This document shows, one piece after another, positions 8,201-15,543 of a stretch of DNA of 37,674 nt. Below the pieces are notes generated by a model. It worked only from the letters and a program-made list of their open reading frames with translations. It was not told where the DNA came from and did not search any database. Every line of letters begins with the position of its first letter. Within the stretch, counting starts at the first letter, position 1. Both the position numbers and the translations under genes were made by a program. The DNA is from Ruminococcus sp. GTDB taxonomy: Bacteria > Bacillota > Clostridia > Oscillospirales > Ruminococcaceae. The stretch is taken from assembly GCA_017542125.1 (NCBI GenBank), contig JAFXXU010000040.1, positions 1 through 37,674 of the forward strand, read 5' to 3'.

Positions 8201-8779
8201 ATGAATAATTTCTGCACGTCCTGCGGAGCAAGGCTCCCGGAGGGAACACGCATCTGCCCCAACTGCGGCAAGCTGATCCCTGCCCCGAAGCAGACTCCCC
8301 GCCCCGCAGAGGAACCTAGGCGCAGGCGTCCGCCCGAGGCTGTAAAGAAGCAGCGGCCGAAGCGTCCGAAGACCGTACCCATGACCGAGGCCGATACGGA
8401 AAACCGGCCTAAGCACTCCAAACGGTACAGGGTGATAAGGGGGCTCATCATTACCGCCGTGGTATTGGCGGCGGTGTATTTTTCGCTGTTCGGGCTGCAG
8501 GTGCTGAGGATAAGGCACAGCAGCTACGACTTTGAATCCACTATGAAGCTCAGCTGCGAGACCTACGGCGAAGCCTTCGACCGCTCGGTCGAGGAGGGCA
8601 GCTGGAGCTATGATCCATTCAGATTTGAGGCATCATATACCGGCATCCACGACGGGAAGAGCATAAAGCTGGTGTTTTCGGCGCTGGTGGATGTAAAGGT
8701 GAAATACATAGAAGTCGGCGGGGAGAAAAAGGATACCGACAAACAGAAAGAAACATATCTTATGGGGTTGTTTATCTGA
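8201..8779 (+). CDS. Zinc-ribbon membrane protein of unknown function
   Basis: This 192-aa protein begins with a zinc-ribbon, CTSCG at residues 5-9 and CPNCGK at about 23-28, giving four Cys ligands. A Pro/Arg/Lys-rich cytoplasmic linker follows (about 30-78), then one membrane segment, LIITAVVLAAVYFSLFGLQV (about 84-104), and an outer domain of about 85 residues. This layout is common among small Firmicutes membrane proteins annotated only as zinc-ribbon proteins. The outer domain has no recognised fold. The start has a weak purine-rich ribosome site. It lies 39 bases after lexA and 29 before the cardiolipin synthase gene, so the three may share a transcript. A role in the envelope is inference. 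Confidence 0.75.
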   Translation: MNNFCTSCGARLPEGTRICPNCGKLIPAPKQTPRPAEEPRRRRPPEAVKKQRPKRPKTVPMTEADTENRPKHSKRYRVIRGLIITAVVLAAVYFSLFGLQVLRIRHSSYDFESTMKLSCETYGEAFDRSVEEGSWSYDPFRFEASYTGIHDGKSIKLVFSALVDVKVKYIEVGGEKKDTDKQKETYLMGLFI

Positions 8780-8808
8780 CCTCACATTATGAGTGAAAGG
8801 ATAAATAA

Positions 8809-10350
8809 ATGTCAACGTTCTGGAAAAAGCTGTTGAAGCTGCTGTTTTCACAAAAAACAACGATCATATTCCTTTTGCTGCTCCAGATCATATTCCTGAT
8901 GCTGATGCTGGTCGGAATGATCGAGTATTCGGCCTGGATATACTATCTGTTCACAGCGATAGGGCTGGGGCTTGCCATATATATCTGCAATCAGGACGAG
9001 AACCCTGCCTATAAACTGGCCTGGGTCATCCCGCTGCTGGCGATACCCCTGTTCGCTACCGTTGCCTATTTCATCCTTTCAAACCAGTACAGTACAAAGC
9101 GTGCCCGCCAGGCACATATGGAGATCTGCCGCCGCACGATGCCCCTCCTCAAACAGAGCAAGCGGGTCCTGAACGATCTGCGCACCGAGAACAAGAACGT
9201 CTACTCGCTGGCAAAGTATCTCCACGATTTCGGGGGATATCCTACCTGTGCCAATTCCACCGTCCGCTATTTCTGCGACGGTATGGAGAAGTTCACCGCT
9301 ATGGTCTCGGAGCTGAAAAAGGCTAAGAGCTTCATCTTTATGGAGTATTTCATCGTCGATCAGGGCGAGATGTGGGACGGCATTGAAAAGATCCTGGTGG
9401 AAAAAGCTGCCGAGGGCGTGGACGTCAGGCTGATGTATGACGGCATGGGCTCCCAGTCCCTGCTGCCGCTGCACTACGACAGAAAGCTGCGGGAAAAGGG
9501 CATCAAATGCCATGTGTTCAACCCCTTCCGCCCGCTGCTCTCCAGCATACAGAACAACCGCGACCACAGAAAGATCTGCGTCGTGGACGGGAACGTGGCC
9601 TTTACGGGGGGCATCAATCTGGCAGACGAGTATATCAACCGCAAGATGCGCTTCGGCTACTGGAAGGACACCGCCGTTATGGTGGGGGGGGATGCGGTCT
9701 GGAACTTCACAATGATGTTCCTCCAAATGTGGGAGGTAGTTGACGGCACAGGCAACGACTACGACCTTTACCGTCCCACCGACACCTCTGCCCAGCAGGG
9801 TGCAAAGGGCTACATCTGCCCCTACGGCGACTCTCCGCTGGACACCGAGAATGTAGGGGAGATGGTGTATCTTGACATTATCAACAACGCCAACGATTAC
9901 CTCTACATAACCACGCCTTACCTTATCCCCAACAACGAGCTTGTCACGGCTCTGGAATATGCGGCTAAGAAGGGTGTGGATGTGCGGATAATCACTCCCG
10001 GGATACCTGACAAATGGTTCTGCCGGTCGATAGCGTGGTCATACTACCGTGACCTGCTGGAGCTGGGGGTAAAGATATACGAATTCAACGGATTCATTCA
10101 CGCGAAGAATTTTGTCTCGGACGATGACACAGCGGTAGTGGGGACGATAAACCTGGATTACAGGAGCTTGTATCTCCATTTTGAATGTGCGACATATATG
10201 TACGGCACGGGCTGCGAGAAGATAGTAAGGCAGGATTTCTGGGACACATTAAAGCAGAGCAAGGAGATAACGCTTTTAGACTGTGACAAGAGGTCGCTGT
10301 TCAGCTGTGCGGTATCGGCGGTATTGAGGATGTTCGCGCCGCTGTTATAA
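8809..10350 (+). CDS. cls: Cardiolipin synthase (phospholipase D family)
   Basis: This enzyme joins two phosphatidylglycerol molecules to make cardiolipin and glycerol at the membrane. Two or three N-terminal membrane segments lie within residues 1-90. Two PLD catalytic motifs follow: NNRDHRKICVVDG near residue 252, and HAKNFVSDDDTAVVGTINLD near 434. Each keeps the H-x-K-x4-D pattern. At 513 aa it is a full-length Firmicutes-type Cls. AAAGGA precedes the ATG. It converges with the trpB gene across a repeat and a strong hairpin. Nothing is missing in the catalytic core. Confidence 0.95.
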   Translation: MSTFWKKLLKLLFSQKTTIIFLLLLQIIFLMLMLVGMIEYSAWIYYLFTAIGLGLAIYICNQDENPAYKLAWVIPLLAIPLFATVAYFILSNQYSTKRARQAHMEICRRTMPLLKQSKRVLNDLRTENKNVYSLAKYLHDFGGYPTCANSTVRYFCDGMEKFTAMVSELKKAKSFIFMEYFIVDQGEMWDGIEKILVEKAAEGVDVRLMYDGMGSQSLLPLHYDRKLREKGIKCHVFNPFRPLLSSIQNNRDHRKICVVDGNVAFTGGINLADEYINRKMRFGYWKDTAVMVGGDAVWNFTMMFLQMWEVVDGTGNDYDLYRPTDTSAQQGAKGYICPYGDSPLDTENVGEMVYLDIINNANDYLYITTPYLIPNNELVTALEYAAKKGVDVRIITPGIPDKWFCRSIAWSYYRDLLELGVKIYEFNGFIHAKNFVSDDDTAVVGTINLDYRSLYLHFECATYMYGTGCEKIVRQDFWDTLKQSKEITLLDCDKRSLFSCAVSAVLRMFAPLL

Positions 10351-10355
10351 GCTCT

Positions 10356-10415
10356 GCACAAACAATAATCAAGGCACAAAGCCCATAGACCGCGCCCCTG
10401 GACCTGCGGTCTATG
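10356..10415. repeat. Dispersed intergenic repeat, copy A
   Basis: Positions 10356-10393 (38 nt) are the exact reverse complement of 37490-37527. The core TCAAGGCACAAAGCC is at 10369-10383. CATAGACCGC (10384-10393) can pair with GCGGTCTATG (10406-10415). It lies directly after cls. Confidence 0.85.
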
Positions 10416-10446
10416 CTCCGCGCTTTGCTTTTTCTCTCATAACTAA

Positions 10447-10480
10447 ACCGCGGCACCCCGGATCTCCGGAGTACCGCGGT
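10447..10480. terminator. Bidirectional terminator between cls and trpB
   Basis: ACCGCGG (10447-10453) pairs with CCGCGGT (10474-10480), with a second inner stem of CCGGA/TCCGG type. CTTTTATTAT follows on the plus strand. The convergent cls and trpB genes probably share it. Confidence 0.8.
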
Positions 10481-10503
10481 CTTTTATTATGGCTTGGGAG
10501 TAA

Positions 10504-11871
10504 TCAGAACTTGGGAAGCTTCGCAAGACTAGCTGCGATCTCTTCGTCAGAAGGAATGTAATCACTCATCTCGTGATCGTTGTACTTCTGATATGCTACC
10601 ATATCAAAGTATCCGGTTCCCGTCAGACCGAAGAGGATCGTCTTCTCTTCACCCGTCTCCTTGCACTTCAGAGCTTCGTCGATCGCTACTCTGATAGCGT
10701 GGCTGCTCTCGGGTGCAGGCAGGATGCCCTCTACTCTCGCAAACTTCTCAGCAGCCTCAAATACCGAGGTCTGCTCAACGCTTCTCGCGGTAATGAGACC
10801 GTCATCGTAAAGCTGCGATACAACAGAGCTCATACCGTGATATCTCAGACCGCCTGCGTGGTTGGCAGAAGGAATGAAGCCCGAACCCAGGGTGTACATC
10901 TTAGCCAGCGGGCAAACCATTCCCGTGTCGCAGAAGTCGTATGCGTACTTGCCCCTTGTAAGCGAAGGACAGGATGCAGGCTCTACTGCAATGAACTCGT
11001 AGTCAGCCTCGCCGCGGAGCTTTCTGCCCATAAACGGCGAGATGAGTCCGCCCAGATTGGAGCCGCCGCCGGCGCATCCGATGATGACATCGGGCTTGAT
11101 GTCGTACTTGTCGCAGGCTGCCATCGTCTCAAGACCGATAACGCTCTGATGCAGCAGTACCTGAGAAAGCACCGAGCCGAGAACGTATCTGTAACCCTCG
11201 GAGCTTACAGCCACCTCTACAGCCTCGGAGATAGCGCAGCCCAGAGAACCGGTGGTTCCGGGGAACTGCTCCAGGATCTTTCTGCCGATGTTGGTGGTGT
11301 TGGAGGGCGAGGGGGTAACGTCGGCACCGTAGGTGCGCATTACCTCGCGGCGGAAGGGCTTCTGCTCATAGCTTACCTTTACCATATATACCTTGCAGTC
11401 CAGGCCGAGATAAGCGCAGGCCATAGAGAGCGCAGTACCCCACTGGCCGGCACCGGTCTCGGTGGTAACGCCCTTGAGGCCCTGCTTCTTGGCATAGTAG
11501 GCCTGAGCGATAGCGGAGTTGAGCTTATGTGAGCCGGAGGTATTGTTGCCCTCGAACTTATAGTAGATCTTTGCGGGGGTACCCAGCGCCTTTTCGAGGC
11601 AGTAGGCTCTTACCAGAGGCGAGGGACGGTACATCTTGTAGAAATCGAGGATCTCCTGGGGGATATCGATATAGGGATCCTTGTCGTTGAGCTCCTGCTC
11701 AGCGAGCTCGCGGCAGAAAACGCCTGAGAGCTCTTCGACGGTCATAGGCTCGTGGGTGCCGGGGTTAAGGAGAGGAGCCGGCTTATTCTTCATATCAGCG
11801 CGGACATTATACCACTGCTTAGGCATCTCACTCTCTTCCAGATAGATCTTGTAAGGGATCTCTTTGCTCAT
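10504..11871 (-). CDS. trpB: TrpB2-type tryptophan synthase beta chain
   Basis: This PLP enzyme condenses indole with L-serine to give tryptophan. The 455-aa length and the N-terminal extension (IPYKIYLEESEMPKQWYNV) mark the long TrpB2 branch. The PLP lysine is Lys116 in SGSHKLNS. The phosphate-binding loop is CAGGGSNLGG, and TETGAGQWGTA is the substrate loop. TrpB2 proteins often act without TrpA, and no trpA or other trp gene is nearby, so indole salvage is likely. The start at 11871 is chosen because AAAGGAAG lies just upstream and because the longer reading frame runs back into the T-box leader. The Trp T-box upstream gives strong independent support that the product serves tryptophan supply. 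Confidence 0.95.
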   Translation of the reverse strand: MSKEIPYKIYLEESEMPKQWYNVRADMKNKPAPLLNPGTHEPMTVEELSGVFCRELAEQELNDKDPYIDIPQEILDFYKMYRPSPLVRAYCLEKALGTPAKIYYKFEGNNTSGSHKLNSAIAQAYYAKKQGLKGVTTETGAGQWGTALSMACAYLGLDCKVYMVKVSYEQKPFRREVMRTYGADVTPSPSNTTNIGRKILEQFPGTTGSLGCAISEAVEVAVSSEGYRYVLGSVLSQVLLHQSVIGLETMAACDKYDIKPDVIIGCAGGGSNLGGLISPFMGRKLRGEADYEFIAVEPASCPSLTRGKYAYDFCDTGMVCPLAKMYTLGSGFIPSANHAGGLRYHGMSSVVSQLYDDGLITARSVEQTSVFEAAEKFARVEGILPAPESSHAIRVAIDEALKCKETGEEKTILFGLTGTGYFDMVAYQKYNDHEMSDYIPSDEEIAASLAKLPKF

Positions 11872-11899
11872 AATACATCTTCCTTTCGTAAAAATAGAA

Positions 11900-12178
11900 A
11901 TAAAAAACCCGTCCCGACGAAACTTCGGGACAGGTAAATTCCTGCGGTGCCACCCAAATTGATGCTTACGCATCCTCTCGGTGCTCATACTGACATACGA
12001 GCCTGCGTTGGTAACGGGGGCAGAACACCCGTTGACTGCTACTGACCGCTGCAGCGGCTTTCGGTCACCCTCAGAAGTCCATTCATCCACGTTTTGACTG
12101 CTGCCTTTCAGCGCACGGCAGCTCTCTGGGAGCCAAAGCTCGCGGACTACTTACTCTTCTTCAACGGTTTAACATATT
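11900..12178 (-). promoter_or_regulatory. T-box leader, tryptophan-specific
   Basis: The leader has all the main T-box marks on the minus strand: the stem I element AGAGAGCTGCCG (12127-12116), a specifier loop with TGG (12081-12079) in the context GAATGGAC, the T-box sequence GGGTGGCACCGCAGG (from 11955), and the attenuator. TGG is the Trp codon. The four bases TGGC (11952-11949) would pair with a tRNA ending GCCA, matching the G discriminator usual for bacterial tRNA-Trp. It therefore should let transcription of trpB continue when tRNA-Trp is uncharged. Confidence 0.95.
11902..11934 (-). terminator. Attenuator terminator of the T-box
   Basis: On the minus strand CCTGTCCCGA (11934-11925) pairs with TCGGGACGGG (11917-11908), allowing one mismatch. 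A run of T follows (11907-11902). This is the Rho-independent terminator that uncharged tRNA prevents from forming. Confidence 0.92.
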
Positions 12179-12184
12179 AAACAC

Positions 12185-12213
12185 ATTATACACCGCAAGA
12201 TGGGATTTGTCAA
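12185..12213 (-). promoter_or_regulatory. trpB T-box promoter
   Basis: On the minus strand TTGACA (12213-12208), a 17-bp spacer and TATAAT (12190-12185) form a perfect sigma-A promoter. Transcription should start near 12178, so regulation must come mostly from the T-box downstream. Confidence 0.92.
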
Positions 12214-12245
12214 GGGGGTGGAGAGAAAGAATTAAAAAATAAGCT

Positions 12246-12290
12246 GCACAAGCAAGGCGTCAAGGCACAAAGCCAAATACTGTGCCTTGA
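12246..12290. repeat. Dispersed intergenic repeat, copy B
   Basis: The core TCAAGGCACAAAGCC is at 12260-12274, preceded by GCACAA as in the 37.4-kb copy. TCAAGGCACA (12260-12269) pairs perfectly with TGTGCCTTGA (12281-12290), so the copy forms a hairpin just after the 3' end of the 12300-13331 gene. It could act as a weak terminator or protect the transcript end. Confidence 0.8.
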
Positions 12291-12299
12291 CTTTTCACT

Positions 12300-13331
12300 T
12301 TACTCCCCCTCGTCAAGCACGAACTCCCCGTTTTCATCTGCGAAGAAAGCCGTCCCTACCGGCGAGTGCAGCAGCGGTATTATGCCGGGGACCCTGTCCG
12401 CCAGGCCGTGGGTGCTGTAAAGCACAAAATTTTCCGGATCATCCCAATAAGCATTGTCTTCATCAAACCCGTAGAATATCCACCCGTTGTAGCTTTCCTC
12501 GTTCGCGGTCTCGTAGCGGCACATATATGCGATCTTGCCGCCCTCGTTTATATGCTTGGTGACGATGCAGGGCTCCACACCGTCCCAGATCTCCAGATAC
12601 TTAAGGTTCTGCTCCTCCATATCCGCGGGATCTATCAGCGGGACTGCCAGCTCGCAGAGCTCACCCTCGCTGTCATAGCCCCAGAAGGCCTGATACAGCC
12701 CGTCGCCGAAGCCGGAGGCGTTCATTACTATCCTTCCGCCCTCCCCGGGTACAGTCCACTCGATGAAGTCGCCGCCTTCTCTTTGATATGCGGGCAGGCG
12801 CTCACAGCTCTCGGCGAACAGCGCCGCAAAATAGTCATCGTAGTGGTTGCCCTCGGGGTTCTCGCTGTGCCACTTCCTGCACCAGCTGATATAGCTCTCC
12901 ACCGTCCTCCGGTCGGCAAAGGCCATCATTCCCGCATCAACGGGGAAAGCTGCAAAGCAGCCGTCCGAGGACTTGAAGGCTGCGGTCTCCGGGTCAGCCA
13001 TAGCCAGCTCATAGCGCACCGCGGGCTTGTCCGAGAGCTTCACCCGTGAGGTGCAGATCCTCACCGAGTCAAAGGCCGTCCGCACAAAGGAAAGCTCCAC
13101 GGGATAGGAGCCGGGCTCAACGGTCTTTTCCATAGCAGGTGAGGCTTCGCCCACGCACATATATGCAAGCGGGTCCCCCACACAGAGCTGCCCGCTGGGG
13201 AGATCCACCGTTCCGATGACCAGGTGATCTCTGGTCTCGCTGTTTACAAATTGCGCCGCAATTGCTGCGGCGTCAAGTGTGTCGGAGGAGATGTACTCCC
13301 TGTTCTTTTTCAAGAGCTCTTTCATATCCAC
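12300..13331 (-). CDS. DUF4241-DUF2185 fusion, immunity-like protein
   Basis: The 343-aa product has two parts. Residues about 30-215 resemble DUF4241 (VDLPSGQLCVGDPLAYM, PGSYPVELSFV, then FPVDAGMMAFAD). Residues about 250-340 resemble DUF2185 (GWIFYGFDEDNAYWDDPENF, then IIPLLHSPVGTAFF). Both families are often seen as immunity or accessory proteins around polymorphic toxins, but no toxin is recognised here. There is no signal peptide or membrane segment. The GTG start at 13331 has GGAGG eight bases upstream. ATG at 13325 is the alternative. It is the last gene of a three-gene unit whose promoter is at 14530-14558. The domain calls are from memory of the families, and the function is unknown. 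Confidence 0.75.
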   Translation of the reverse strand: MDMKELLKKNREYISSDTLDAAAIAAQFVNSETRDHLVIGTVDLPSGQLCVGDPLAYMCVGEASPAMEKTVEPGSYPVELSFVRTAFDSVRICTSRVKLSDKPAVRYELAMADPETAAFKSSDGCFAAFPVDAGMMAFADRRTVESYISWCRKWHSENPEGNHYDDYFAALFAESCERLPAYQREGGDFIEWTVPGEGGRIVMNASGFGDGLYQAFWGYDSEGELCELAVPLIDPADMEEQNLKYLEIWDGVEPCIVTKHINEGGKIAYMCRYETANEESYNGWIFYGFDEDNAYWDDPENFVLYSTHGLADRVPGIIPLLHSPVGTAFFADENGEFVLDEGE

Positions 13332-13344
13332 AGAGGTATCCTCC

Positions 13345-14112
13345 TTAATAGTCGTATATCACGCAGACCCCGTGCTCCAAAGCGAAATCAGCGGCCTGCC
13401 TCAGTATTGAGAAAGCCAGCTTCGCCAGAGAGACGGTGTCGTATTCCTCGTGTTTTTCGAGGAACTCCACGCCCTTGTCCTTGGAGTAGAGGGCATCGTC
13501 AGGGTAGCCCTCGGTCTCCCGCCAGCCGATGATAGTTTCCTTATCGGCGTGCCACTCGATGTCGTTTATGGCATCCAGCTCCATACTGAGCATACCCACG
13601 GTAGCCAGCATCTTCTGCTGATTTGTGGGCAGCGGGCAGGGGATCATAAAGCTGTCCTTAAGGGGCAGCCACCAGCAATCGCTGTCGAAAAGTGAGACCG
13701 CTCCCTGCTTTTTCTCCATAAACTCCTTATATATCGGATGCTCGTAGACATTAAAGCCCTTCTTCACCTTTTCGGGCAGGGGCACGCCCATCCATTTTGC
13801 GGCGGCATAGAGCATCAGAGCCTCGACTGCGTCCCAGTCGGGCTTATCGGTGTAGTAGGGGGTGGTATCGTGATCCTCCGACCAGTTGACGGGCTCAGAG
13901 AGCTCTCCGCCAATCTGACCGAGGAACCAATCCTTCCAGCCTGCCACGCCCTCGGTGATCTCCTCCGGGGAAGCAAGGGTCTCATCGCCCTGACCCTCGG
14001 GTCTGACGATATTCACCTGCATACCGTTCTTGATCCCCCACTGCTGAACGGAGGTCAGCCAGTTGCGTCCGTAATAGCGGGTCATCGTCCCCGCATATAT
14101 ATCCAGCCCCAT
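13345..14112 (-). CDS. Unknown protein starting MGLDIYAG
   Basis: This is a 255-residue soluble protein, acidic and rich in Trp and Tyr. The N terminus MGLDIYAGTMTRYYGRNW recalls a group of uncharacterised proteins in Firmicutes that begin in the same way. I cannot name a domain. A Trp-rich centre (DSDCWWLPLKDSF) and a tail, CVIYDY, are visible. No transmembrane segment, signal or catalytic triad is seen. It lies seven bases after the 109-aa gene and 13 bases before the immunity-like gene, so these three should be one transcript. A weak AATAGG lies just before the ATG. The stable linkage to a DUF4241-DUF2185 protein is the best clue, but the function stays open. Confidence 0.8.
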   Translation of the reverse strand: MGLDIYAGTMTRYYGRNWLTSVQQWGIKNGMQVNIVRPEGQGDETLASPEEITEGVAGWKDWFLGQIGGELSEPVNWSEDHDTTPYYTDKPDWDAVEALMLYAAAKWMGVPLPEKVKKGFNVYEHPIYKEFMEKKQGAVSLFDSDCWWLPLKDSFMIPCPLPTNQQKMLATVGMLSMELDAINDIEWHADKETIIGWRETEGYPDDALYSKDKGVEFLEKHEEYDTVSLAKLAFSILRQAADFALEHGVCVIYDY

Positions 14113-14118
14113 AGCCTA

Positions 14119-14448
14119 TTACCAGGTCCTGAGCCTGAGAGCTGCGTCCACCTTGACAGGCAGGTCGAAATACTTAATGATGTTTATAACATCTATGGCG
14201 ATGGCGTTCCTGGCGTTGGTATCCAGCTCGCTGTCGTTCTCGTAGAAGATGCCCGAAAGCTCGTTTATAGCCTTGGTCATGCTGTCGAACTCAGCCTGGA
14301 TCTCGTCAGCGTCGTGCTCACCCAGCTCAAGCCAGCCCACAACTCTTTCAAGCTCGGCTCTTACCCTGTCAACAAGTATCTTCGGATAATACCTGTCGGC
14401 ATACATACCCTGGAGCCAGTGGTAAGCTCTGTCGTACTTACTGCCCAT
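14119..14448 (-). CDS. Small helical protein of unknown function
   Basis: From the ATG at 14448 the product has 109 residues (MGSKYDRAYHWLQGMYADRY onward). It looks all-helical, with hydrophobic heptads in the tract ILVDRVRAELERVVGWLELG and a C-terminal tract NAIAIDVINIIKYFDLPV. No domain is recognised. An upstream in-frame ATG at 14523 would add 25 Lys/Ala-rich residues. It coincides with the predicted transcription start and has no ribosome site, so I prefer 14448, which has AAAGGA about 13 bases upstream. It is the first gene of a unit with the MGLDIYAG protein and the DUF4241-DUF2185 protein. A small partner or antitoxin-like role is possible but unproven. Confidence 0.7.
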   Translation of the reverse strand: MGSKYDRAYHWLQGMYADRYYPKILVDRVRAELERVVGWLELGEHDADEIQAEFDSMTKAINELSGIFYENDSELDTNARNAIAIDVINIIKYFDLPVKVDAALRLRTW

Positions 14449-14529
14449 ATCAAGATCACTTTCCTTTCGTTTTGCCGTTTTCGCTGCGGCTGCTGTACGT
14501 TTTCGTGCCTTTTTCGGCACCATACACCT

Positions 14530-14558
14530 ATAATAACACAAAATCGCGCAGGTTGCAA
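14530..14558 (-). promoter_or_regulatory. Promoter of the three-gene unknown/immunity unit
   Basis: On the minus strand TTGCAA (14558-14553), a 17-bp spacer and TATTAT (14535-14530) fit a sigma-A promoter, with a start near 14523. The -35 lies in the loop of the preceding terminator, a very compact arrangement. Confidence 0.75.
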
Positions 14559-14569
14559 TGCCCTGCGCG
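14541..14569 (-). terminator. Terminator of the PspA-like operon
   Basis: CGCGCAGG (14569-14562) pairs with CCTGCGCG (14552-14545), followed by ATTTTGTG on the minus strand. It ends the transcript that carries the 14615-14992 gene. The loop contains the -35 of the next promoter. Confidence 0.65.
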
Positions 14570-14614
14570 AAATTTTTCGCTATTTCTTATAATTTTTTCA
14601 TAGATTTTCGATAT

Positions 14615-14992
14615 TCAGTAGAGCTCCGCCGCAGGGTAATCCCCCGGATCGAGGTACTGAGGTATGCCGCTGCCCAGATCGCTGGTCTTTTTGATGCGCC
14701 CGTCGGGAAGCTTCTTGTATTCGATGAACCTTCTGGCGTCGTCGCTTTCCGGCTCGCCGTAGAGATCCCACTCCCAGACGATCATATCCGCATCCGCGAC
14801 GCTGAATTTCCCCTCATCGGAGGTTATACCCTTCGCCCCGTAGACGGTCAGGCTTTCGCCGTCGGCGAACTCAGCCATCAGCAGGTCGCCCTGGAGGGTC
14901 GCCCCGGTGCAGCGGTGGGAATTATCCAGCGGTCTGCCGAACCAGTCCCCCCAGAAGCGGAAGGAGCCGCACTTGGTGATATCAAAGCCCAT
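14615..14992 (-). CDS. Unknown 125-aa protein linked to PspA-like gene
   Basis: The product starts MGFDITKCGSFRFWGDWFG and is rich in aromatic residues and Asp. It appears to be a soluble beta-rich protein, with tracts such as LLMAEFADGESLTVYGAKGI and DMIVWEWDLYGEP. I do not recognise a family. The start at 14992 is set by a near-perfect Shine-Dalgarno, GGAGGTGATC, which lies inside the end of the upstream PspA-like gene. The two genes overlap by 11 bases, so translation is probably coupled and the products are likely made in step. This suggests a partner of the PspA-like protein, which is inference from gene order alone. Confidence 0.78.
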   Translation of the reverse strand: MGFDITKCGSFRFWGDWFGRPLDNSHRCTGATLQGDLLMAEFADGESLTVYGAKGITSDEGKFSVADADMIVWEWDLYGEPESDDARRFIEYKKLPDGRIKKTSDLGSGIPQYLDPGDYPAAELY

Positions 14993-15521
14993 CGGGATCA
15001 CCTCCGTCGCCGTTAACATAGCGCTTGGCATCGTTCATGGCCTCACGGAGCTCGCTCTCCGTCTCCAGACCCGAGAGCTTCTCCTCAAACTCATGGCTGC
15101 CCGCGGTCTTGGAGTATTTCAGTGAGACCTCCGCCGCGGCATCTCTGGCCTCAAGCACCGCCAGACGGGACTTTGTCTCATTGAGCTCCCGGACTATCTG
15201 GTCGTGGAGCTCGACGGCGTTCTTCTTGGTGGCCCCCACGGTAAGGAGCTGCTCTTTCAGGCGCTCGGTCTTTAAGTCGAATTTATGCTTTTCGTTGAGG
15301 AAAGTCCTCGCGTCCTGCTCATTGCCCGCAGCGAGGGCCTTCTTTGCATAGCGCTCCAGCTCGATGGACTGCCTGCCCGCATCCAGCATACGGGTCTCGA
15401 TACGGCTGTACTCGCCGCTCAGCTCACCCACCTGCTTTCTGACATCAGCCAGCTTGACAGCCAGCTCCGCCAATTGGAGCCTTATCTCATCCTTGGGATC
15501 GTCCTTCTCGAATAAGCCCAT
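14982..15521 (-). CDS. PspA/IM30-like coiled-coil protein
   Basis: This 179-aa, highly charged helical protein has coiled coils over nearly its whole length. The tract AKKALAAGNEQDARTFLNEK (about 60-80) followed by a long helix is typical of the PspA/IM30 (ESCRT-III-like) family, which coats and repairs stressed membranes. It is shorter than classical PspA of about 220 aa and lacks the usual amphipathic N-terminal helix. Instead it begins MGLFEKDDPKDEIRLQLAE. The assignment is therefore to the superfamily, not to an orthologue. It sits between a two-TM low-complexity protein (22-base gap) and a 125-aa unknown (11-base overlap), which points to an envelope-stress module. No PspF-, LiaFSR- or PspC-like gene is adjacent. 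Confidence 0.72.
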   Translation of the reverse strand: MGLFEKDDPKDEIRLQLAELAVKLADVRKQVGELSGEYSRIETRMLDAGRQSIELERYAKKALAAGNEQDARTFLNEKHKFDLKTERLKEQLLTVGATKKNAVELHDQIVRELNETKSRLAVLEARDAAAEVSLKYSKTAGSHEFEEKLSGLETESELREAMNDAKRYVNGDGGDPDGL

Positions 15522-15543
15522 AGCCTGTTCCTCCGAATGTCCG

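Noticed and set aside
10573-11532. 319-codon plus-strand frame opposite trpB
   Set aside because: Antisense shadow. TrpB on the minus strand has a full PLP fold and T-box control.
11872-12090. N-terminal extension of TrpB (73 residues)
   Set aside because: This stretch is the T-box leader. The extra frame has no ribosome site, and the family starts near the ATG at 11871.
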